DNA from: Macrococcus lamae
Lineage (GTDB): Bacteria; Bacillota; Bacilli; Staphylococcales; Staphylococcaceae
Direction of reading: 5' to 3'
NCBI RefSeq assembly: GCF_004359545.1
Contig: NZ_SCWB01000001.1
Span: forward strand, 1 to 64,000
Length of the DNA stretch: 64,000 nt
Below are positions 29,315 to 39,336 of the stretch, piece by piece. The notes below the pieces were generated by a model. It did not search any database. It was not told where the DNA came from and worked only from the letters and a program-made list of their open reading frames with translations. The position numbers were made by a program, and so were the translations under genes. Position 1 is the stretch's first letter; each line of letters starts with the position of its first letter.

Positions 29315-31507
29315 ATGAATAATGAATATCCGTATACTGTCGATGATGTCCTGGCAATGACAAAGGCATATTTAACAGACGAAGATTATCAGCTTGTGGT
29401 AAAGAGTTACAAGCTTGCAGAAGAAGCCCACGACGGTCAGTTTCGTAAAAATGGATTACCTTATATCATGCATCCCATCCAGGTCGCAGGAATACTTGCT
29501 GAAATGAGACTGGATGGACCGACGATTATTGCTGGCTTTCTCCATGATGTCGTTGAAGATACACCTTATACATATGAAGACTTAAAAAAGATGTTCAACG
29601 AGGAAGTAGCAGCGATTGTCGATGGTGTGACCAAGCTTGAAAAAGTCAAATACCGTTCAAAAGCTGAGCAGCAGGCGGAAAATCACCGTAAATTGTTCAT
29701 TGCCATCGCTAAAGACGTTCGGGTCATCTTAGTCAAACTGGCTGACAGATTACATAATATGCGTACTTTAAAAGCGATGCCTCATGAAAAGCAGGTAAGA
29801 ATTGCCAAAGAGACGCTGGAAATTTACGCGCCGCTTGCTCACAGACTTGGTATTAATACTATCAAGTGGGAACTTGAAGACATTTCGCTGCGGTATATTG
29901 ATAGCATCCAGTATTTCCGTATTGTTCATCTGATGAAAAAAAAGCGCAGTGAACGTGAAGCGTATATCGATAATGCCATTGAAAATATCGCTCATGAGAT
30001 GAAAATTACTGGTATTGAAGGAGATATTTCCGGCAGACCGAAACACATCTACAGTATTTACCGTAAAATGGTCAAACAGAAAAAGCAGTTCGATCAGATT
30101 TTCGACTTATTAGCTATCCGAGTGATTGTAGGCTCTATTAAAGATTGTTATGCTGTTTTAGGTCTGGTACATACATTATGGAAACCGATGCCGGGCAGAT
30201 TCAAAGATTACATTGCGATGCCGAAGCCTAACATGTATCAGTCATTACATACAACAGTCGTCGGTCCAAATGGCGACCCTTTAGAAATTCAAATTCGTAC
30301 AAGAGAGATGCATGAAATTGCTGAACACGGCGTCGCTGCTCACTGGGCATATAAAGAAGGAAAGACAATCGTCAATCCTGACGAAGCGAAGAATTTAAGC
30401 AATATGAACTGGATTAAAGAGATTGAAGAGACAGATTCTACGTCTATGGATGCCGAGGCATTCATGGAGTCTCTTAAATATGATTTACAAAGTGACAAAG
30501 TATATGTCTTTACGCCGCAGAGTGACGTGTTTGAGCTGCCTCTCGGTGCAGTGCCGATTGATTTCGCATATGCGGTTCACAGCGAAGTCGGCAATAAAAT
30601 GATCGGTGCGAAGGTGAATGGTAAAATTGTACCAATTGATTATCAGCTGCATACAGGTGATATTATCGAGATACGTACTTCTCAACATTCATATGGTCCA
30701 AGCAGAGACTGGCTGAAAATCGTTAAATCATCAAGCGCGAAAAGTAAGATCCGCAGTTTTTTTAAGAAACAGGACCGCTCAAGTAATATCGAAAAAGGAA
30801 AATTCATTGTTGAAGCGGAAATTAAAGACCAGGGATTCCGTCCCGATGAAATACTGACACCCGATAACTTCAGTGTACTCATGGATAAATACCGCTTCTC
30901 ACATATGGATGATATATATGCAGCCGTTGGATTTGGCGGACTGACAGCAGGCAACGTAGTGGCCAAGTTAACTGAAAAGCAAAGAATCAAGTTGAAAGAA
31001 CAAGCATTGAATCAAGTTCAGGAAGTCAATAAATCGCTTAATATTAAGCGCGACATTCAGACAGAATCAGGGGTTTATGTTGAAGGCATGGATAATATGC
31101 TGATCAGATTGTCGAAATGCTGCAATCCAGTGCCTGGCGACGAAATAGTAGGCTATATCACAAAAGGACATGGCGTTAAAGTTCACCGCACAGATTGTCC
31201 GAACATTAAAGATGAGACCGAACGGATTATTGACGTGGAATGGGTTGAATCCACAAATTCAAATAAGACTTATCAAGTTGATCTTGAAATTACAGCATAT
31301 GACCGCAATGGTCTATTGAACGAAGTTCTGCAGGCTGTAAACTCGACAAAAATTGCTTTAGTACAGGTCAATGGACGTGCTGATATTGATAAGCGTGCTA
31401 AAATCAGCATCAGTATCATGGTGAAAAATGTAAATGATATTTATAGAGTGGTAGAAAAAATAAAGCAGTTAAGTGATATCTACACTGTGACCCGAATCTG
31501 GAACTGA
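29315..31507 (+). CDS. relA: Bifunctional (p)ppGpp synthetase/hydrolase RSH
   Basis: This 730-aa long RSH enzyme both makes and hydrolyses the alarmone (p)ppGpp in the stringent response. The N-terminal HD hydrolase has FLHDVVEDT, with His77-Asp78 and Glu81-Asp82. The synthetase domain follows (about 200-340) with [19 protein letters not shown]. Next are TGS (about 390-450, [14 protein letters not shown]), a Cys-rich segment ([10 protein letters not shown]) and a C-terminal ACT domain. The hydrolase residues are intact, so it should be bifunctional like staphylococcal Rel. RBS GAGGTGAT precedes the ATG. dtd follows after eight bases. Confidence 0.97.
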   Translation: MNNEYPYTVDDVLAMTKAYLTDEDYQLVVKSYKLAEEAHDGQFRKNGLPYIMHPIQVAGILAEMRLDGPTIIAGFLHDVVEDTPYTYEDLKKMFNEEVAAIVDGVTKLEKVKYRSKAEQQAENHRKLFIAIAKDVRVILVKLADRLHNMRTLKAMPHEKQVRIAKETLEIYAPLAHRLGINTIKWELEDISLRYIDSIQYFRIVHLMKKKRSEREAYIDNAIENIAHEMKITGIEGDISGRPKHIYSIYRKMVKQKKQFDQIFDLLAIRVIVGSIKDCYAVLGLVHTLWKPMPGRFKDYIAMPKPNMYQSLHTTVVGPNGDPLEIQIRTREMHEIAEHGVAAHWAYKEGKTIVNPDEAKNLSNMNWIKEIEETDSTSMDAEAFMESLKYDLQSDKVYVFTPQSDVFELPLGAVPIDFAYAVHSEVGNKMIGAKVNGKIVPIDYQLHTGDIIEIRTSQHSYGPSRDWLKIVKSSSAKSKIRSFFKKQDRSSNIEKGKFIVEAEIKDQGFRPDEILTPDNFSVLMDKYRFSHMDDIYAAVGFGGLTAGNVVAKLTEKQRIKLKEQALNQVQEVNKSLNIKRDIQTESGVYVEGMDNMLIRLSKCCNPVPGDEIVGYITKGHGVKVHRTDCPNIKDETERIIDVEWVESTNSNKTYQVDLEITAYDRNGLLNEVLQAVNSTKIALVQVNGRADIDKRAKISISIMVKNVNDIYRVVEKIKQLSDIYTVTRIWN

Positions 31508-31515
31508 GGTGTACG

Positions 31516-31968
31516 ATGAAAGTTATATTACAAAGAGTAAAACGCGCATCAGTCAAAAGCGTGAATGTTTATCATGAAATTGGGCCGGGTTTTTTACTTC
31601 TCGTTGGTATCGGCAACGATACAACTGATGAAGATCTGAAGGTCATGGCCAGAAAAATAGCACAGACCAGAATATTTGAAGATGATAATCAAAAGATGAA
31701 TCTCTCTATTAAAGAAGCTGAGGGCGAAATATTATCTGTTTCTCAGTTCACTTTATATGCTGATGTCAAAAAAGGAAATCGTCCAAGTTTTACACGTGCT
31801 ATGAACCCTGACACCGCTCGGGAATATTATGAAAAATTCAATGATTATCTTGTACAGGAAGGAATCACTGTAAAACCAGGTGATTTTGGAGAGATGATGG
31901 ATATTGAACTGATCAATGACGGTCCAGTGACAGTAATATTTGAGAGTTTTGAAGGTAAGCTGAAATGA
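31516..31968 (+). CDS. dtd: D-aminoacyl-tRNA deacylase
   Basis: This 150-aa enzyme removes D-amino acids (and Gly from mischarged tRNA-Ala) from tRNAs. It has the characteristic SVSQFTLYAD motif (residues about 76-85) and the cross-subunit Gly-Pro motif as NDGPVTVIFES near the C-terminus. The RBS is GAGGTG. Its last four bases overlap the lytH start (ATGA), indicating coupled translation. Confidence 0.97.
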   Translation: MKVILQRVKRASVKSVNVYHEIGPGFLLLVGIGNDTTDEDLKVMARKIAQTRIFEDDNQKMNLSIKEAEGEILSVSQFTLYADVKKGNRPSFTRAMNPDTAREYYEKFNDYLVQEGITVKPGDFGEMMDIELINDGPVTVIFESFEGKLK

Positions 31969-32822
31969 AAAGACGTATTGGAATCACGAAAAATGGACTG
32001 CTCTATATCGCAATAGCATTACTGGGTGGTATTCTGCTCGCAGTCATCTTATTTAATTTACTGACTGGTTCGACAGGAGTTCCAAAAAAGCTATCCATGA
32101 TTGAAAACACTGAACTTAGAACAGGCCCGCAGGCCATTTATCCCGTTATCTACAAAGTTGAAAAAGGCGATCGCTTTAACATCATTGAGCGCAAGGGGAA
32201 ATGGTTTTATGTCAGTGATAAAGATAAACGGAAGGGCTGGATAGCTGGATGGCACACAAATCTTAATATAACAAAAGATCAACCTGTCCGGAAAAATCCT
32301 TTTAAAGGCAAGACCGTATTGATTGATCCAGGTCACGGTGGCTCAGATCAAGGTGCGAGCAGTAAAGCTGGCACACTCGAAAAAGAAGTGACGTTAAAGA
32401 CATCGCTGATGCTGCGGGATAAACTGAAAGCAGAAGGTGCGCATGTCGTCATGACGCGGGACAGTGATGAATACGTCAAACTGAAAGATCGTAAAGGGGT
32501 GGCTGATGCATTTATCAGTATTCATAGTGATGCTCTTGAAGAAAGCTCACCCCATGGACTGACTGTTTACTATAACAGCAAATCACAGAAGCCGTTTGCT
32601 GATACATTGCATTTAGCAATAAAGGAAAAAACGCTGTTATCAGACCGGGGTGTCAGACAGGAGAATTTCCAGGTGATACGTCAGACGAAAATTCCTGCCG
32701 TGCTGGTTGAACTTGGTTATATCAGTAATCCCACTGACGAAACGATGATGAACGACAAAGTATACCGTCAGCTAGTTACGACGTCCATTGTAGATGGTGT
32801 TAGAAACTACTTCCTATATTAG
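31965..32822 (+). CDS. lytH: N-acetylmuramoyl-L-alanine amidase LytH
   Basis: This 285-aa membrane-anchored amidase trims stem peptides from uncrosslinked peptidoglycan. In S. aureus it works with the membrane activator ActH. An N-terminal membrane helix (about 12-32) precedes an SH3b domain (ELRTGPQAIYPVI...). The amidase_3 catalytic domain shows the zinc ligands in IDPGHGGSDQGA, the Glu of LEKEVTLK, and FISIHSDAL. VLVELGYISNPTDE has the catalytic Glu. The gene overlaps dtd by four bases. The hisS-leader promoter starts one base past the stop. Confidence 0.95.
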   Translation: MKRRIGITKNGLLYIAIALLGGILLAVILFNLLTGSTGVPKKLSMIENTELRTGPQAIYPVIYKVEKGDRFNIIERKGKWFYVSDKDKRKGWIAGWHTNLNITKDQPVRKNPFKGKTVLIDPGHGGSDQGASSKAGTLEKEVTLKTSLMLRDKLKAEGAHVVMTRDSDEYVKLKDRKGVADAFISIHSDALEESSPHGLTVYYNSKSQKPFADTLHLAIKEKTLLSDRGVRQENFQVIRQTKIPAVLVELGYISNPTDETMMNDKVYRQLVTTSIVDGVRNYFLY

Positions 32823-32823
32823 C

Positions 32824-32852
32824 TTGACTTTAACGTAGTGAAGAAGTAAGAT
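32824..32852 (+). promoter_or_regulatory. Promoter of the hisS-aspS leader
   Basis: TTGACT (32824-32829), a 17-nt spacer and TAAGAT (32847-32852) lie directly after the lytH stop. A start near 32859 defines the 5' end of the T-box leader. Confidence 0.75.
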
Positions 32853-32858
32853 AAGTTT

Positions 32859-33099
32859 AATATCAGATTAAAACCGCTTGAACCTGTCAAAGGAATAGTG
32901 TTTCCTTAAAAGAGACATCTATAGTGCTGAAATTAGATGAGGAACATATGACTGTGAACAACAGGTGAGGTAGTTCTATTTAAAGTAGAACCGTCAGACA
33001 AACGATACTTGTCCTTTAAAGAGGGTACTTTTTGTACCAATTTGGGTGGCAACACGGTTATTCGTCCCTTATGCGTCAATGCGCATAAGGGCTTTTTTT
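32859..33099 (+). promoter_or_regulatory. T-box leader of hisS-aspS
   Basis: The T-box sequence GGGTGGCAACACGG is at 33044-33057. The terminator follows: CCCTTATGCG (33066-33075) pairs with CGCATAAGGG (33082-33091) and a T-run ends it. Stem I is long: CCTG/CAGG close the base, and TTCCT (32912-32916)/AGGAA (32940-32944) and CATCT/AGATG lie above. The specifier cannot be read as cleanly as in the other two leaders. CAT (His) at 32945-32947 and GAC (Asp) at 32950-32952 both lie on the 3' strand of the internal loop. Uncharged tRNA should switch on the operon; which tRNA is open. Confidence 0.88.
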
Positions 33100-33120
33100 A
33101 TTTTCAGGGAGGTTAATGAC

Positions 33121-34383
33121 ATGATTAATATACCACGAGGGACACAGGATATTCTGCCAAAAGACACACCGACATGGCGCTATGTAGAGTCGAAATTAAA
33201 TGAAATCGCTGCTACCTATAATTATAAGGAAATAAGAACGCCGATGTTTGAAAGTACGGATTTGTTTGCAAGAGGTGTAGGTGATTCAACTGATATCGTT
33301 CAGAAGGAGATGTACACTTTCAAAGATAAGAGCGATCGCAGCATGACGCTTCGTCCGGAAGGGACTGCTGCAGTTGTACGCAGTTATATTGAGAACAAAA
33401 TGCACGGAGATGCAAATCAGCCGATTAAATTGTATTATACGGGTCCGATGTTCCGGTACGAACGTAAACAGAAAGGACGCTATCGTCAGTTTGTGCAGTT
33501 CGGTGTTGAAGCGATAGGAGCAGAGAACCCAGCGATAGATGCAGAAGTGCTGCACATGCTCTACCATATTTATACATCATTCGGCTTAAAATCACTGAAG
33601 CTCGTTATTAATTCAATCGGCGATATGGATTCACGTACCGAATATAAAGAGGCACTTGTAAAACACTTTACGCCTCACATCGGAGAGTTCTGTCAGGACT
33701 GTCAGAATCGTCTGCACTCGAATCCAATGCGCATTCTCGACTGCAAGGTCGACAAAGATCAGCCATCCGTAAAAACAGCACCTAAAATTTCTGATTATCT
33801 GAATGACTACTCGAAAAACTATTACGAACAAGTGAAGAAGAACTTAGATATTCTAGATATTCCTTATGTGGAAGATGCAAGTCTTGTCAGAGGACTGGAT
33901 TACTATACACATACAGCTTTTGAAATGATGAGTGAGACAGAAGGTTTTGGTGCGATAACGACACTATGCGGTGGCGGGCGCTATAATGGTCTTCTTGAAA
34001 TGCTGGACGGACCAAGTGAAACAGGTATCGGATTTGCGCTCAGTATCGAAAGATTATTACTAGCACTGGAGGCAGAAGGCATTGAACTGGAAGCAGAAGA
34101 GCCGATTGATTTGTTTGTCGTCACCATGCCTGACACTGAAACACATGGTCTGAAGCTGCTTGCTGATTTGAGAACATCCGGTATAAGCTGTGACATGGAT
34201 TACTTAAAACGCAAAGTAAAAGGACAGTTTAAACAGGCTGACAGACTAAATGCATTGTATACAGTCGTGCTCGGCTCAGAGGAAATAGCTTCCAATCAGT
34301 TTAAATTAAAAGAGATGAAATCAGGCAGTGAAACGGTTCTGCCGCGGGAAGAGATTATTACATTTATTAAGGAGAGACGTTAA
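33121..34383 (+). CDS. hisS: Histidyl-tRNA synthetase
   Basis: This 420-aa class II synthetase starts [13 protein letters not shown]. Motif 1 precedes [15 protein letters not shown], motif 2 is [20 protein letters not shown], the His-specific motifs are LVRGLDYYT and GGGRYNGL, and motif 3 is [11 protein letters not shown]. The C-terminal anticodon-binding domain begins near residue 325. I chose ATG 33121 because AGGGAGGT (33106-33113) is seven bases upstream. An in-frame ATG at 33046 lies inside the T-box and terminator and is not a credible start. aspS overlaps its stop by one base. Confidence 0.97.
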   Translation: MINIPRGTQDILPKDTPTWRYVESKLNEIAATYNYKEIRTPMFESTDLFARGVGDSTDIVQKEMYTFKDKSDRSMTLRPEGTAAVVRSYIENKMHGDANQPIKLYYTGPMFRYERKQKGRYRQFVQFGVEAIGAENPAIDAEVLHMLYHIYTSFGLKSLKLVINSIGDMDSRTEYKEALVKHFTPHIGEFCQDCQNRLHSNPMRILDCKVDKDQPSVKTAPKISDYLNDYSKNYYEQVKKNLDILDIPYVEDASLVRGLDYYTHTAFEMMSETEGFGAITTLCGGGRYNGLLEMLDGPSETGIGFALSIERLLLALEAEGIELEAEEPIDLFVVTMPDTETHGLKLLADLRTSGISCDMDYLKRKVKGQFKQADRLNALYTVVLGSEEIASNQFKLKEMKSGSETVLPREEIITFIKERR

Positions 34384-36152
34384 TGGAACGGACAACATAT
34401 TGCGGTTTAGTAACAGAAGAATATACAGGGCAGGAGATTGTACTTAAAGGCTGGGTACAGAAAAGACGTGACTTAGGAGGATTGATTTTCATCGATCTGA
34501 GAGATCGTGAAGGAATCGTTCAAATTGTGTTCAATCCTGATTTTTCGACGGAAGCGCTGGCTGTTGCTGAAACACTGCGTTCTGAATATGTTATTGAAGT
34601 TAGAGGGAAAGTCACAGCGAGAGACGAATCAGCGGTTAATCCTAAGATTAAAACAGGTAAGATAGAAGTTCAGGTCAGTGAAGTGATGATAATCAATAAG
34701 TCTGAAACACCACCTTTCCAGATTGAATCAGAGGTCGATATTGCTGAAGAAATCCGCTTGAAATATCGCTACCTTGATCTGCGCCGCGAGTCATTAGCAA
34801 ATACTTTCAAAGTGCGTCATCAAGTGACACGGGCAGTTCGTAACTATCTTGATGAATCAGGATTCTATGAAGTAGAAACACCTGTTCTGACAAAATCAAC
34901 TCCCGAAGGCGCACGTGACTACTTAGTTCCTTCCCGTGTCCATGAAGGTGAGTTCTATGCATTGCCGCAATCCCCGCAGATCTTCAAGCAACTACTGATG
35001 ATCGGTGGGTTTGATAAATACTATCAGATCGTCAAATGTTTCCGGGACGAAGATTTACGTGCTGACCGTCAGCCGGAGTTTACTCAGATAGATATTGAGA
35101 TGAGTTTCGTTGATCAGGAAGATGTCATCCGCATGAATGAAGGAATGATGGCGCGTATTATGAAGGAAGTAAAAGGCATTGACGTCAAACTTCCATTCCC
35201 ACGAATGACATATGAAGAAGCAATGCGTGACTATGGTATTGATAAACCGGATACACGTTTTGACATGAAACTTAAAACGTTAAATGAGCTTGCTTCAATG
35301 ATGGACTTTAAAGTCTTCAAGGATGCAGTCGATAACGGTGGCTCAGTTAAGGCACTTGTCGTGAAAGAGTCAGCAGAGAAATATTCAAGAAAAGATATTG
35401 ATGCCTTACAGGAATATGCTAAAGTCTATGGCGCAAAAGGTTTAGCATGGGTTAAAGTGACTGAAGAAGGACTGAACGGACCGATTGCAAAGTTCTTCGA
35501 TGAAGGGGTGACTGCTGAGCTGTTAAATGAAACAGAAGCAGCAGCCGGAGACTTAGTGTTGTTTGTAGCGGATAAAACAAGCGTAGTAAATGCTGCACTT
35601 GCTAATTTACGTAATAAGCTAGGGAAAGAGCTTGGCTTGATTGCTGAAGATCAGTTCAACTTCGTATGGGTCACGGACTGGCCGTTATTTGAATACGACG
35701 AAGAAGCAGGCCGTTATTTTGCAGCGCATCACCCGTTTACAGCACCTAAGGCAGAACACATGGATCAGTTATTGACGGATAAAGATGCTGTTCAGGCGAA
35801 TGCTTATGACATTGTCTTAAACGGTTTCGAACTAGGAGGAGGATCTATTCGTATTCACGATCAGGACGTTCAGGCTCAGATGTTTGAAGCGTTAGGTTTC
35901 AGTAAAGAAGAAGCATACGAGCAGTTCGGATTCCTGATGGATGCGTTTAAATATGGTGCTCCACCACACGGCGGTATTGCGCTTGGATTAGACCGGATGG
36001 TTATGCTGCTTGCGGGTAAATCTAATTTACGAGACGTAATAGCTTTTCCTAAGACAGCATCAGCCACTTGTTTAGTTACTGATGCACCTGGACCTGTCGA
36101 CACTGCACAGCTGGATGAATTAAATTTAGCATTAAAAGCAACTAAAGCATAA
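34383..36152 (+). CDS. aspS: Aspartyl-tRNA synthetase
   Basis: This is a 589-aa bacterial-type class IIb synthetase. It has an N-terminal OB-fold anticodon-binding domain ([21 protein letters not shown]) and motif 1 near [25 protein letters not shown]. Motif 2 is [19 protein letters not shown], a bacterial GAD insertion spans about 300-410, and motif 3 is [15 protein letters not shown]. Whether it also charges tRNA-Asn cannot be told. The TAATG overlap with hisS couples the two, and both are under the T-box. The stop is followed at once by the 6S RNA promoter. Confidence 0.97.
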   Translation: MERTTYCGLVTEEYTGQEIVLKGWVQKRRDLGGLIFIDLRDREGIVQIVFNPDFSTEALAVAETLRSEYVIEVRGKVTARDESAVNPKIKTGKIEVQVSEVMIINKSETPPFQIESEVDIAEEIRLKYRYLDLRRESLANTFKVRHQVTRAVRNYLDESGFYEVETPVLTKSTPEGARDYLVPSRVHEGEFYALPQSPQIFKQLLMIGGFDKYYQIVKCFRDEDLRADRQPEFTQIDIEMSFVDQEDVIRMNEGMMARIMKEVKGIDVKLPFPRMTYEEAMRDYGIDKPDTRFDMKLKTLNELASMMDFKVFKDAVDNGGSVKALVVKESAEKYSRKDIDALQEYAKVYGAKGLAWVKVTEEGLNGPIAKFFDEGVTAELLNETEAAAGDLVLFVADKTSVVNAALANLRNKLGKELGLIAEDQFNFVWVTDWPLFEYDEEAGRYFAAHHPFTAPKAEHMDQLLTDKDAVQANAYDIVLNGFELGGGSIRIHDQDVQAQMFEALGFSKEEAYEQFGFLMDAFKYGAPPHGGIALGLDRMVMLLAGKSNLRDVIAFPKTASATCLVTDAPGPVDTAQLDELNLALKATKA

Positions 36153-36156
36153 ATAG

Positions 36157-36184
36157 TTGCATTTTAAATATATTATGTTATTAT
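36157..36184 (+). promoter_or_regulatory. Promoter of 6S RNA
   Basis: TTGCAT (36157-36162), a 16-nt spacer and TATTAT (36179-36184) fit a sigma-A promoter; TATAAA at 36182-36187 is an alternative -10. The region lies between aspS and the structured RNA and is AT-rich. Confidence 0.55.
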
Positions 36185-36189
36185 AAATC

Positions 36190-36419
36190 TACAAGATAAA
36201 TATCTGAAGAGTTCGACATTTGTTTTTCTATTTTGACCTAACACTTTTGATTAGGGAGTCTGATAGGTTTTCATATTGAGCACATGCCTAGATATTAGGA
36301 CGTGCAAGATAAGAAACTGGACACCCACCTGTATATAGCAGGCCAAAATAATCAACTTTAAGATGACGGCTCAGTCGGATGTTATCGGTACACAGAACTT
36401 CGGTTCTGTGTATTTTTTA
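36190..36419 (+). ncRNA. ssrS: 6S RNA
   Basis: No protein gene fills the 300 bases between aspS and tcdA. This is the exact place of the 6S-1 RNA gene (bsrA) in B. subtilis. The region holds an apical hairpin (GCACATGCCTA near 36280 with TAGGACGTGC near 36296) inside a long imperfectly paired rod. It closes with a strong terminator: ACACAGAAC (36390-36398), a TTCG loop, GTTCTGTGT (36403-36411) and ATTTTTTAT. 6S RNA mimics an open promoter and holds the housekeeping RNA polymerase in stationary phase. Ends are approximate; the call rests on synteny, size and folding. Confidence 0.8.
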
Positions 36420-36477
36420 TGCATTAATATAAGTGATATGGTAGGATTAATTATTATAAGTGAAAGTGTGTGAAATG

Positions 36478-37245
36478 ATGAAACATCAATTTTCCAGAAA
36501 TGAACTGGCTTACGGTAAAGAAGGATTGGAGCTGTTAAACAGTAAAACTGTTGCAATACTTGGAGTCGGCGGTGTTGGATCTTTTGCAGCTGAGGCTCTT
36601 GCAAGGACTAATATTGGTCATATCATTCTAATTGACAAGGATGATGTCGATATCACTAATGTGAACCGTCAGCTACATGCATTGACGACAACTATCGGCC
36701 AAACGAAAGTGACTCTTATGGAAGAACGGATTAAATTGATCAATCCTGAATGTAAAGTGACGCCGATGCATATGTTTTATACTGAGGAAACATATGAAGA
36801 ATTGTTTGCCCATGATATCGATTATATTGTCGATGCCTCTGATACCATTGTCTACAAAATACATTTGATGAAGGAATGCCTTGAACGCGGCATTAAGATC
36901 ATCTCCAGCATGGGTGCAGCAAACAAGACAGATCCGACGCGTTTTAAAATAGAAGACATTTCTAAGACTCACACGGATCCAATGGCTAAAGTGATACGGA
37001 CTAGATTGAAAAAGGAAGGCATTAGAAAAGGAATACCAGTCGTATTTTCAGATGAAAGTCCGATAGTTATCCGCGAAGATGTTAAGAATTATGTCGGTAA
37101 TCCTGACGCTGCAATCCGGAAGGCACAGATGCCTCCTTCCTCCAATGCCTTTGTTCCAAGCGTCGTCGGTCTGATCTGCGCAAGCTATGTGGTCAATGAC
37201 ATCTTAAAAGATATTCCAGTGAGACGCGTGAAAGATAAAGGATAG
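36478..37245 (+). CDS. tcdA: tRNA threonylcarbamoyladenosine dehydratase
   Basis: This E1-like ThiF-superfamily protein cyclises t6A at position 37 of ANN-decoding tRNAs to ct6A, using ATP. The nucleotide-binding loop is AILGVGGVGSFAAEALART (residues about 24-42). DDVDITNVNRQLHA is the canonical ThiF/MoeB motif, and SSMGAANKTDPT follows. I chose ATG 36478, giving MKHQFSRNELAYGKEGL, which matches where homologues such as YrvM begin. ATG 36475 and GTG 36460 are in frame; no start has a strong RBS. It follows the 6S RNA as in Bacillus. A terminator lies at 37265. Confidence 0.93.
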   Translation: MKHQFSRNELAYGKEGLELLNSKTVAILGVGGVGSFAAEALARTNIGHIILIDKDDVDITNVNRQLHALTTTIGQTKVTLMEERIKLINPECKVTPMHMFYTEETYEELFAHDIDYIVDASDTIVYKIHLMKECLERGIKIISSMGAANKTDPTRFKIEDISKTHTDPMAKVIRTRLKKEGIRKGIPVVFSDESPIVIREDVKNYVGNPDAAIRKAQMPPSSNAFVPSVVGLICASYVVNDILKDIPVRRVKDKG

Positions 37246-37264
37246 TAGTATGATGATTTCAATT

Positions 37265-37293
37265 AGACTTCAAAATGAAGTCTCTTTTTTTTC
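37265..37293 (+). terminator. Terminator of tcdA
   Basis: AGACTTCA (37265-37272), an AAA loop and TGAAGTCT (37276-37283) precede CTTTTTTTTC. It lies 20 bases past the stop. Confidence 0.88.
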
Positions 37294-37385
37294 TTAAATT
37301 TACCTTAAAATTACTTGATTTATCTTTAATTTCCAATAAACAACGTTATGATTAAGAAGAACGACAATTGAAAGGGGAGCGAATG

Positions 37386-38315
37386 ATGGATGAGCAACTT
37401 TACAGTCTTGAAGTCAACGATTTAAAGAAAACGATTGGCAAGCGTCAAATCATCAACGGACTCGGTTTTCAGGTTAAAAAAGGAGAAGTCTTCGGATTTC
37501 TAGGACCGAACGGTGCAGGTAAGACAACGACCATCCGCATGATAGTAGGTTTAACGACTCCAACAAGTGGGGACATCAGAGTGCTCGGAATGAACGTTGC
37601 AACCGAACGGGCAGAAGCAATGAAGAAAATCGGTGCCATCGTCGAAAACCCGGAACTTTATCCGTTTTTATCAGGACTCGAGAATTTAAAGCAGTACGCA
37701 CGGATGCAGCAGGGAATCACCACTGAAGACATCAATCGTGTGGTCAAGCTTGTAGGTCTTGAAAATCGGATTAAAGACAAAGTGAAGAAATATTCACTTG
37801 GTATGCGTCAGCGTTTAGGTCTTGCTCAGGCACTGCTTCATAAGCCTGAAGTACTCATACTTGACGAACCGACCAACGGCCTTGATCCGGCTGGAATACG
37901 TGAAATACGGGATTATATTAGAAGGCTCGCTAAAGAAGAAGGGATGTCTGTCATTGTCTCAAGCCACCTGCTGGCTGAGATGGAATTGATGTGTGACCGT
38001 TTCGGCATTATCAAAAACGGCAGAATGATTCGTGTAGAAGATGTGAAGACTTCAACCACTGATAAAGACGAAGCAATTCATCAATTTGATATTTATCCTG
38101 TTGATGCGGCAGTGAAGTACTTTAATGAACAACAGATCAGTTTTGATCTAAAGGACAGCATGCTTACTATCTCCTGTCCGCCTAACAAAGTTCCAGGAAT
38201 TGTAAGAGATCTGGTTAAACGGGATATTGACATTTACAGTGTGATTAAATCGAAGCAGTCGCTTGAGGAACGCTTCCTGGAACTGACTGATGATGGAGGT
38301 GAAGGCATTGCTTAA
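37386..38315 (+). CDS. ABC transporter ATP-binding protein (ABC-2 type exporter)
   Basis: This 309-aa ATPase has Walker A GPNGAGKTT at residues 40-48, a Q-loop near ENPELYPFLSG, signature YSLGMRQRLGLAQAL, Walker B LILDEPTNGLDP and switch His in IVSSHLLAEM. The C-terminal 80 residues are the extension common in CcmA/BcrA-like ATPases. It pairs with the permease overlapping its end. The likely role is export of a lipid-like or antimicrobial compound; the BcrA-type resemblance does not fix the substrate. ATG 37386 has AGGGGAG six bases upstream; an ATG three bases earlier is too close to it. Confidence 0.9.
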   Translation: MDEQLYSLEVNDLKKTIGKRQIINGLGFQVKKGEVFGFLGPNGAGKTTTIRMIVGLTTPTSGDIRVLGMNVATERAEAMKKIGAIVENPELYPFLSGLENLKQYARMQQGITTEDINRVVKLVGLENRIKDKVKKYSLGMRQRLGLAQALLHKPEVLILDEPTNGLDPAGIREIRDYIRRLAKEEGMSVIVSSHLLAEMELMCDRFGIIKNGRMIRVEDVKTSTTDKDEAIHQFDIYPVDAAVKYFNEQQISFDLKDSMLTISCPPNKVPGIVRDLVKRDIDIYSVIKSKQSLEERFLELTDDGGEGIA

Positions 38316-39303
38316 ATTAATACATAATGAATGGATCAAATATTTCAATCGTTTAAGCACTTATATCATGCTCGGGATGATCGTAGGATTATTCTTACTG
38401 ATGACCTTCTTTATCATAACCTTTGGTTCCGGTGTCGATATGAAAAAAGAATATTCAGATGACTGGAAACAAGAAGTAAGTGCAGACATCAAAAAGATGT
38501 CGGCAGATCTTGAGACATTAGACAAGAAAGACGAAAATAAGTTTAGCCAGGAGGATTTCTCTAAAATCGCTGCATTGCAGCAGGAAATTCCTCGTCTGCA
38601 GTTTTATCTCGATAAAAATGTTAAACCGCCTGCCATCAACAATGTTTTTGATAATCTGTTGAGCACGACGAACATTATCAATTTTGTCATTATTATGGTC
38701 ACCGTTATTGTGAGCAGTATGATGAGCCGTGAACATCAGCAGGGGACGATTAAACTGTTGTTGATCAGACCGGCATCACGTGCAAAAATTTTCTTCTCTA
38801 AATGGCTGACATCACTATTGATTGCGTTGACATTTACAGTGTTCACTTACTTAATCAGTGGTCTAGTGGGGCTTTTGACTGGAAAGATGAATCCATCTTC
38901 TAAACATGCCGTGCTGAATATGATGGAAGGAAAATATCATATGGAAAATTTCTGGCCATACTTTTTCCAGATTTTTCTGAATGATTTGCTTTACGTCATT
39001 ATTTTTGCGACTATTGCATATGTATTATCAGTATTATTTAAAAATACTGCGATTTCGCTCGGTGTAACGATTGGTCTGCTGTTTTTCAGCGGTCTGATTA
39101 CCAGCTTTATTGCAGGTAAGACAGACCTTGTGAAATTCATCTGGCCTGCGAACTGGTCACTCAATCAGTATATGGATTATTTAGGTGCACCACCGATTGA
39201 TGATATGACTTACTGGTTTAGCCTTGTATACAATATCATTGCTCTAATTATTACGCTCGGCATCGGCTATATAGTCTTTAAGAAGCGTGACGTAGCGGAC
39301 TAA
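38308..39303 (+). CDS. ABC-2 type transporter permease
   Basis: This 331-aa membrane protein has one N-terminal helix (about 17-40) and an extracellular Lys/Glu-rich stretch (about 50-105). Five further helices follow (from about residue 115), with the REHQQGTIKLLLIRPASRAKIFFSKW motif typical of ABC-2 permeases. I placed the start at TTG 38308, giving MLKLIHNEWIKYF as in relatives, because GGAGGTG (38295-38301) lies six bases upstream. In-frame ATGs at 38290 and 38293 lie before or inside this RBS. The start overlaps the ATPase stop by eight bases. It ends in a terminator shared with rarA. Confidence 0.88.
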   Translation: MLKLIHNEWIKYFNRLSTYIMLGMIVGLFLLMTFFIITFGSGVDMKKEYSDDWKQEVSADIKKMSADLETLDKKDENKFSQEDFSKIAALQQEIPRLQFYLDKNVKPPAINNVFDNLLSTTNIINFVIIMVTVIVSSMMSREHQQGTIKLLLIRPASRAKIFFSKWLTSLLIALTFTVFTYLISGLVGLLTGKMNPSSKHAVLNMMEGKYHMENFWPYFFQIFLNDLLYVIIFATIAYVLSVLFKNTAISLGVTIGLLFFSGLITSFIAGKTDLVKFIWPANWSLNQYMDYLGAPPIDDMTYWFSLVYNIIALIITLGIGYIVFKKRDVAD

Positions 39304-39336
39304 AAAAGAAGTGACAAATTTGTCACTTCTTTTTTT
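39302..39336. terminator. Bidirectional terminator between the ABC permease and rarA
   Basis: A nearly loopless palindrome (AAAAAAGAAGTGACAAA and its complement) carries A-runs on the left and T-runs on the right, so it works for both converging genes. The rarA stop codon (39325-39323, TGA) lies inside its stem. Confidence 0.9.

Noticed and set aside
33046-33120. In-frame upstream extension of hisS
   Set aside because: The codons run through the T-box and the terminator hairpin; the consensus RBS and family N-terminus put the start at 33121.
37290-37352. AATTTACCTTAAAATT-like words before the ABC-2 ATPase and a similar TTTAAGGTAAATT before 60282
   Set aside because: The match is short and AT-rich, so chance cannot be excluded; no known regulator motif fits well.
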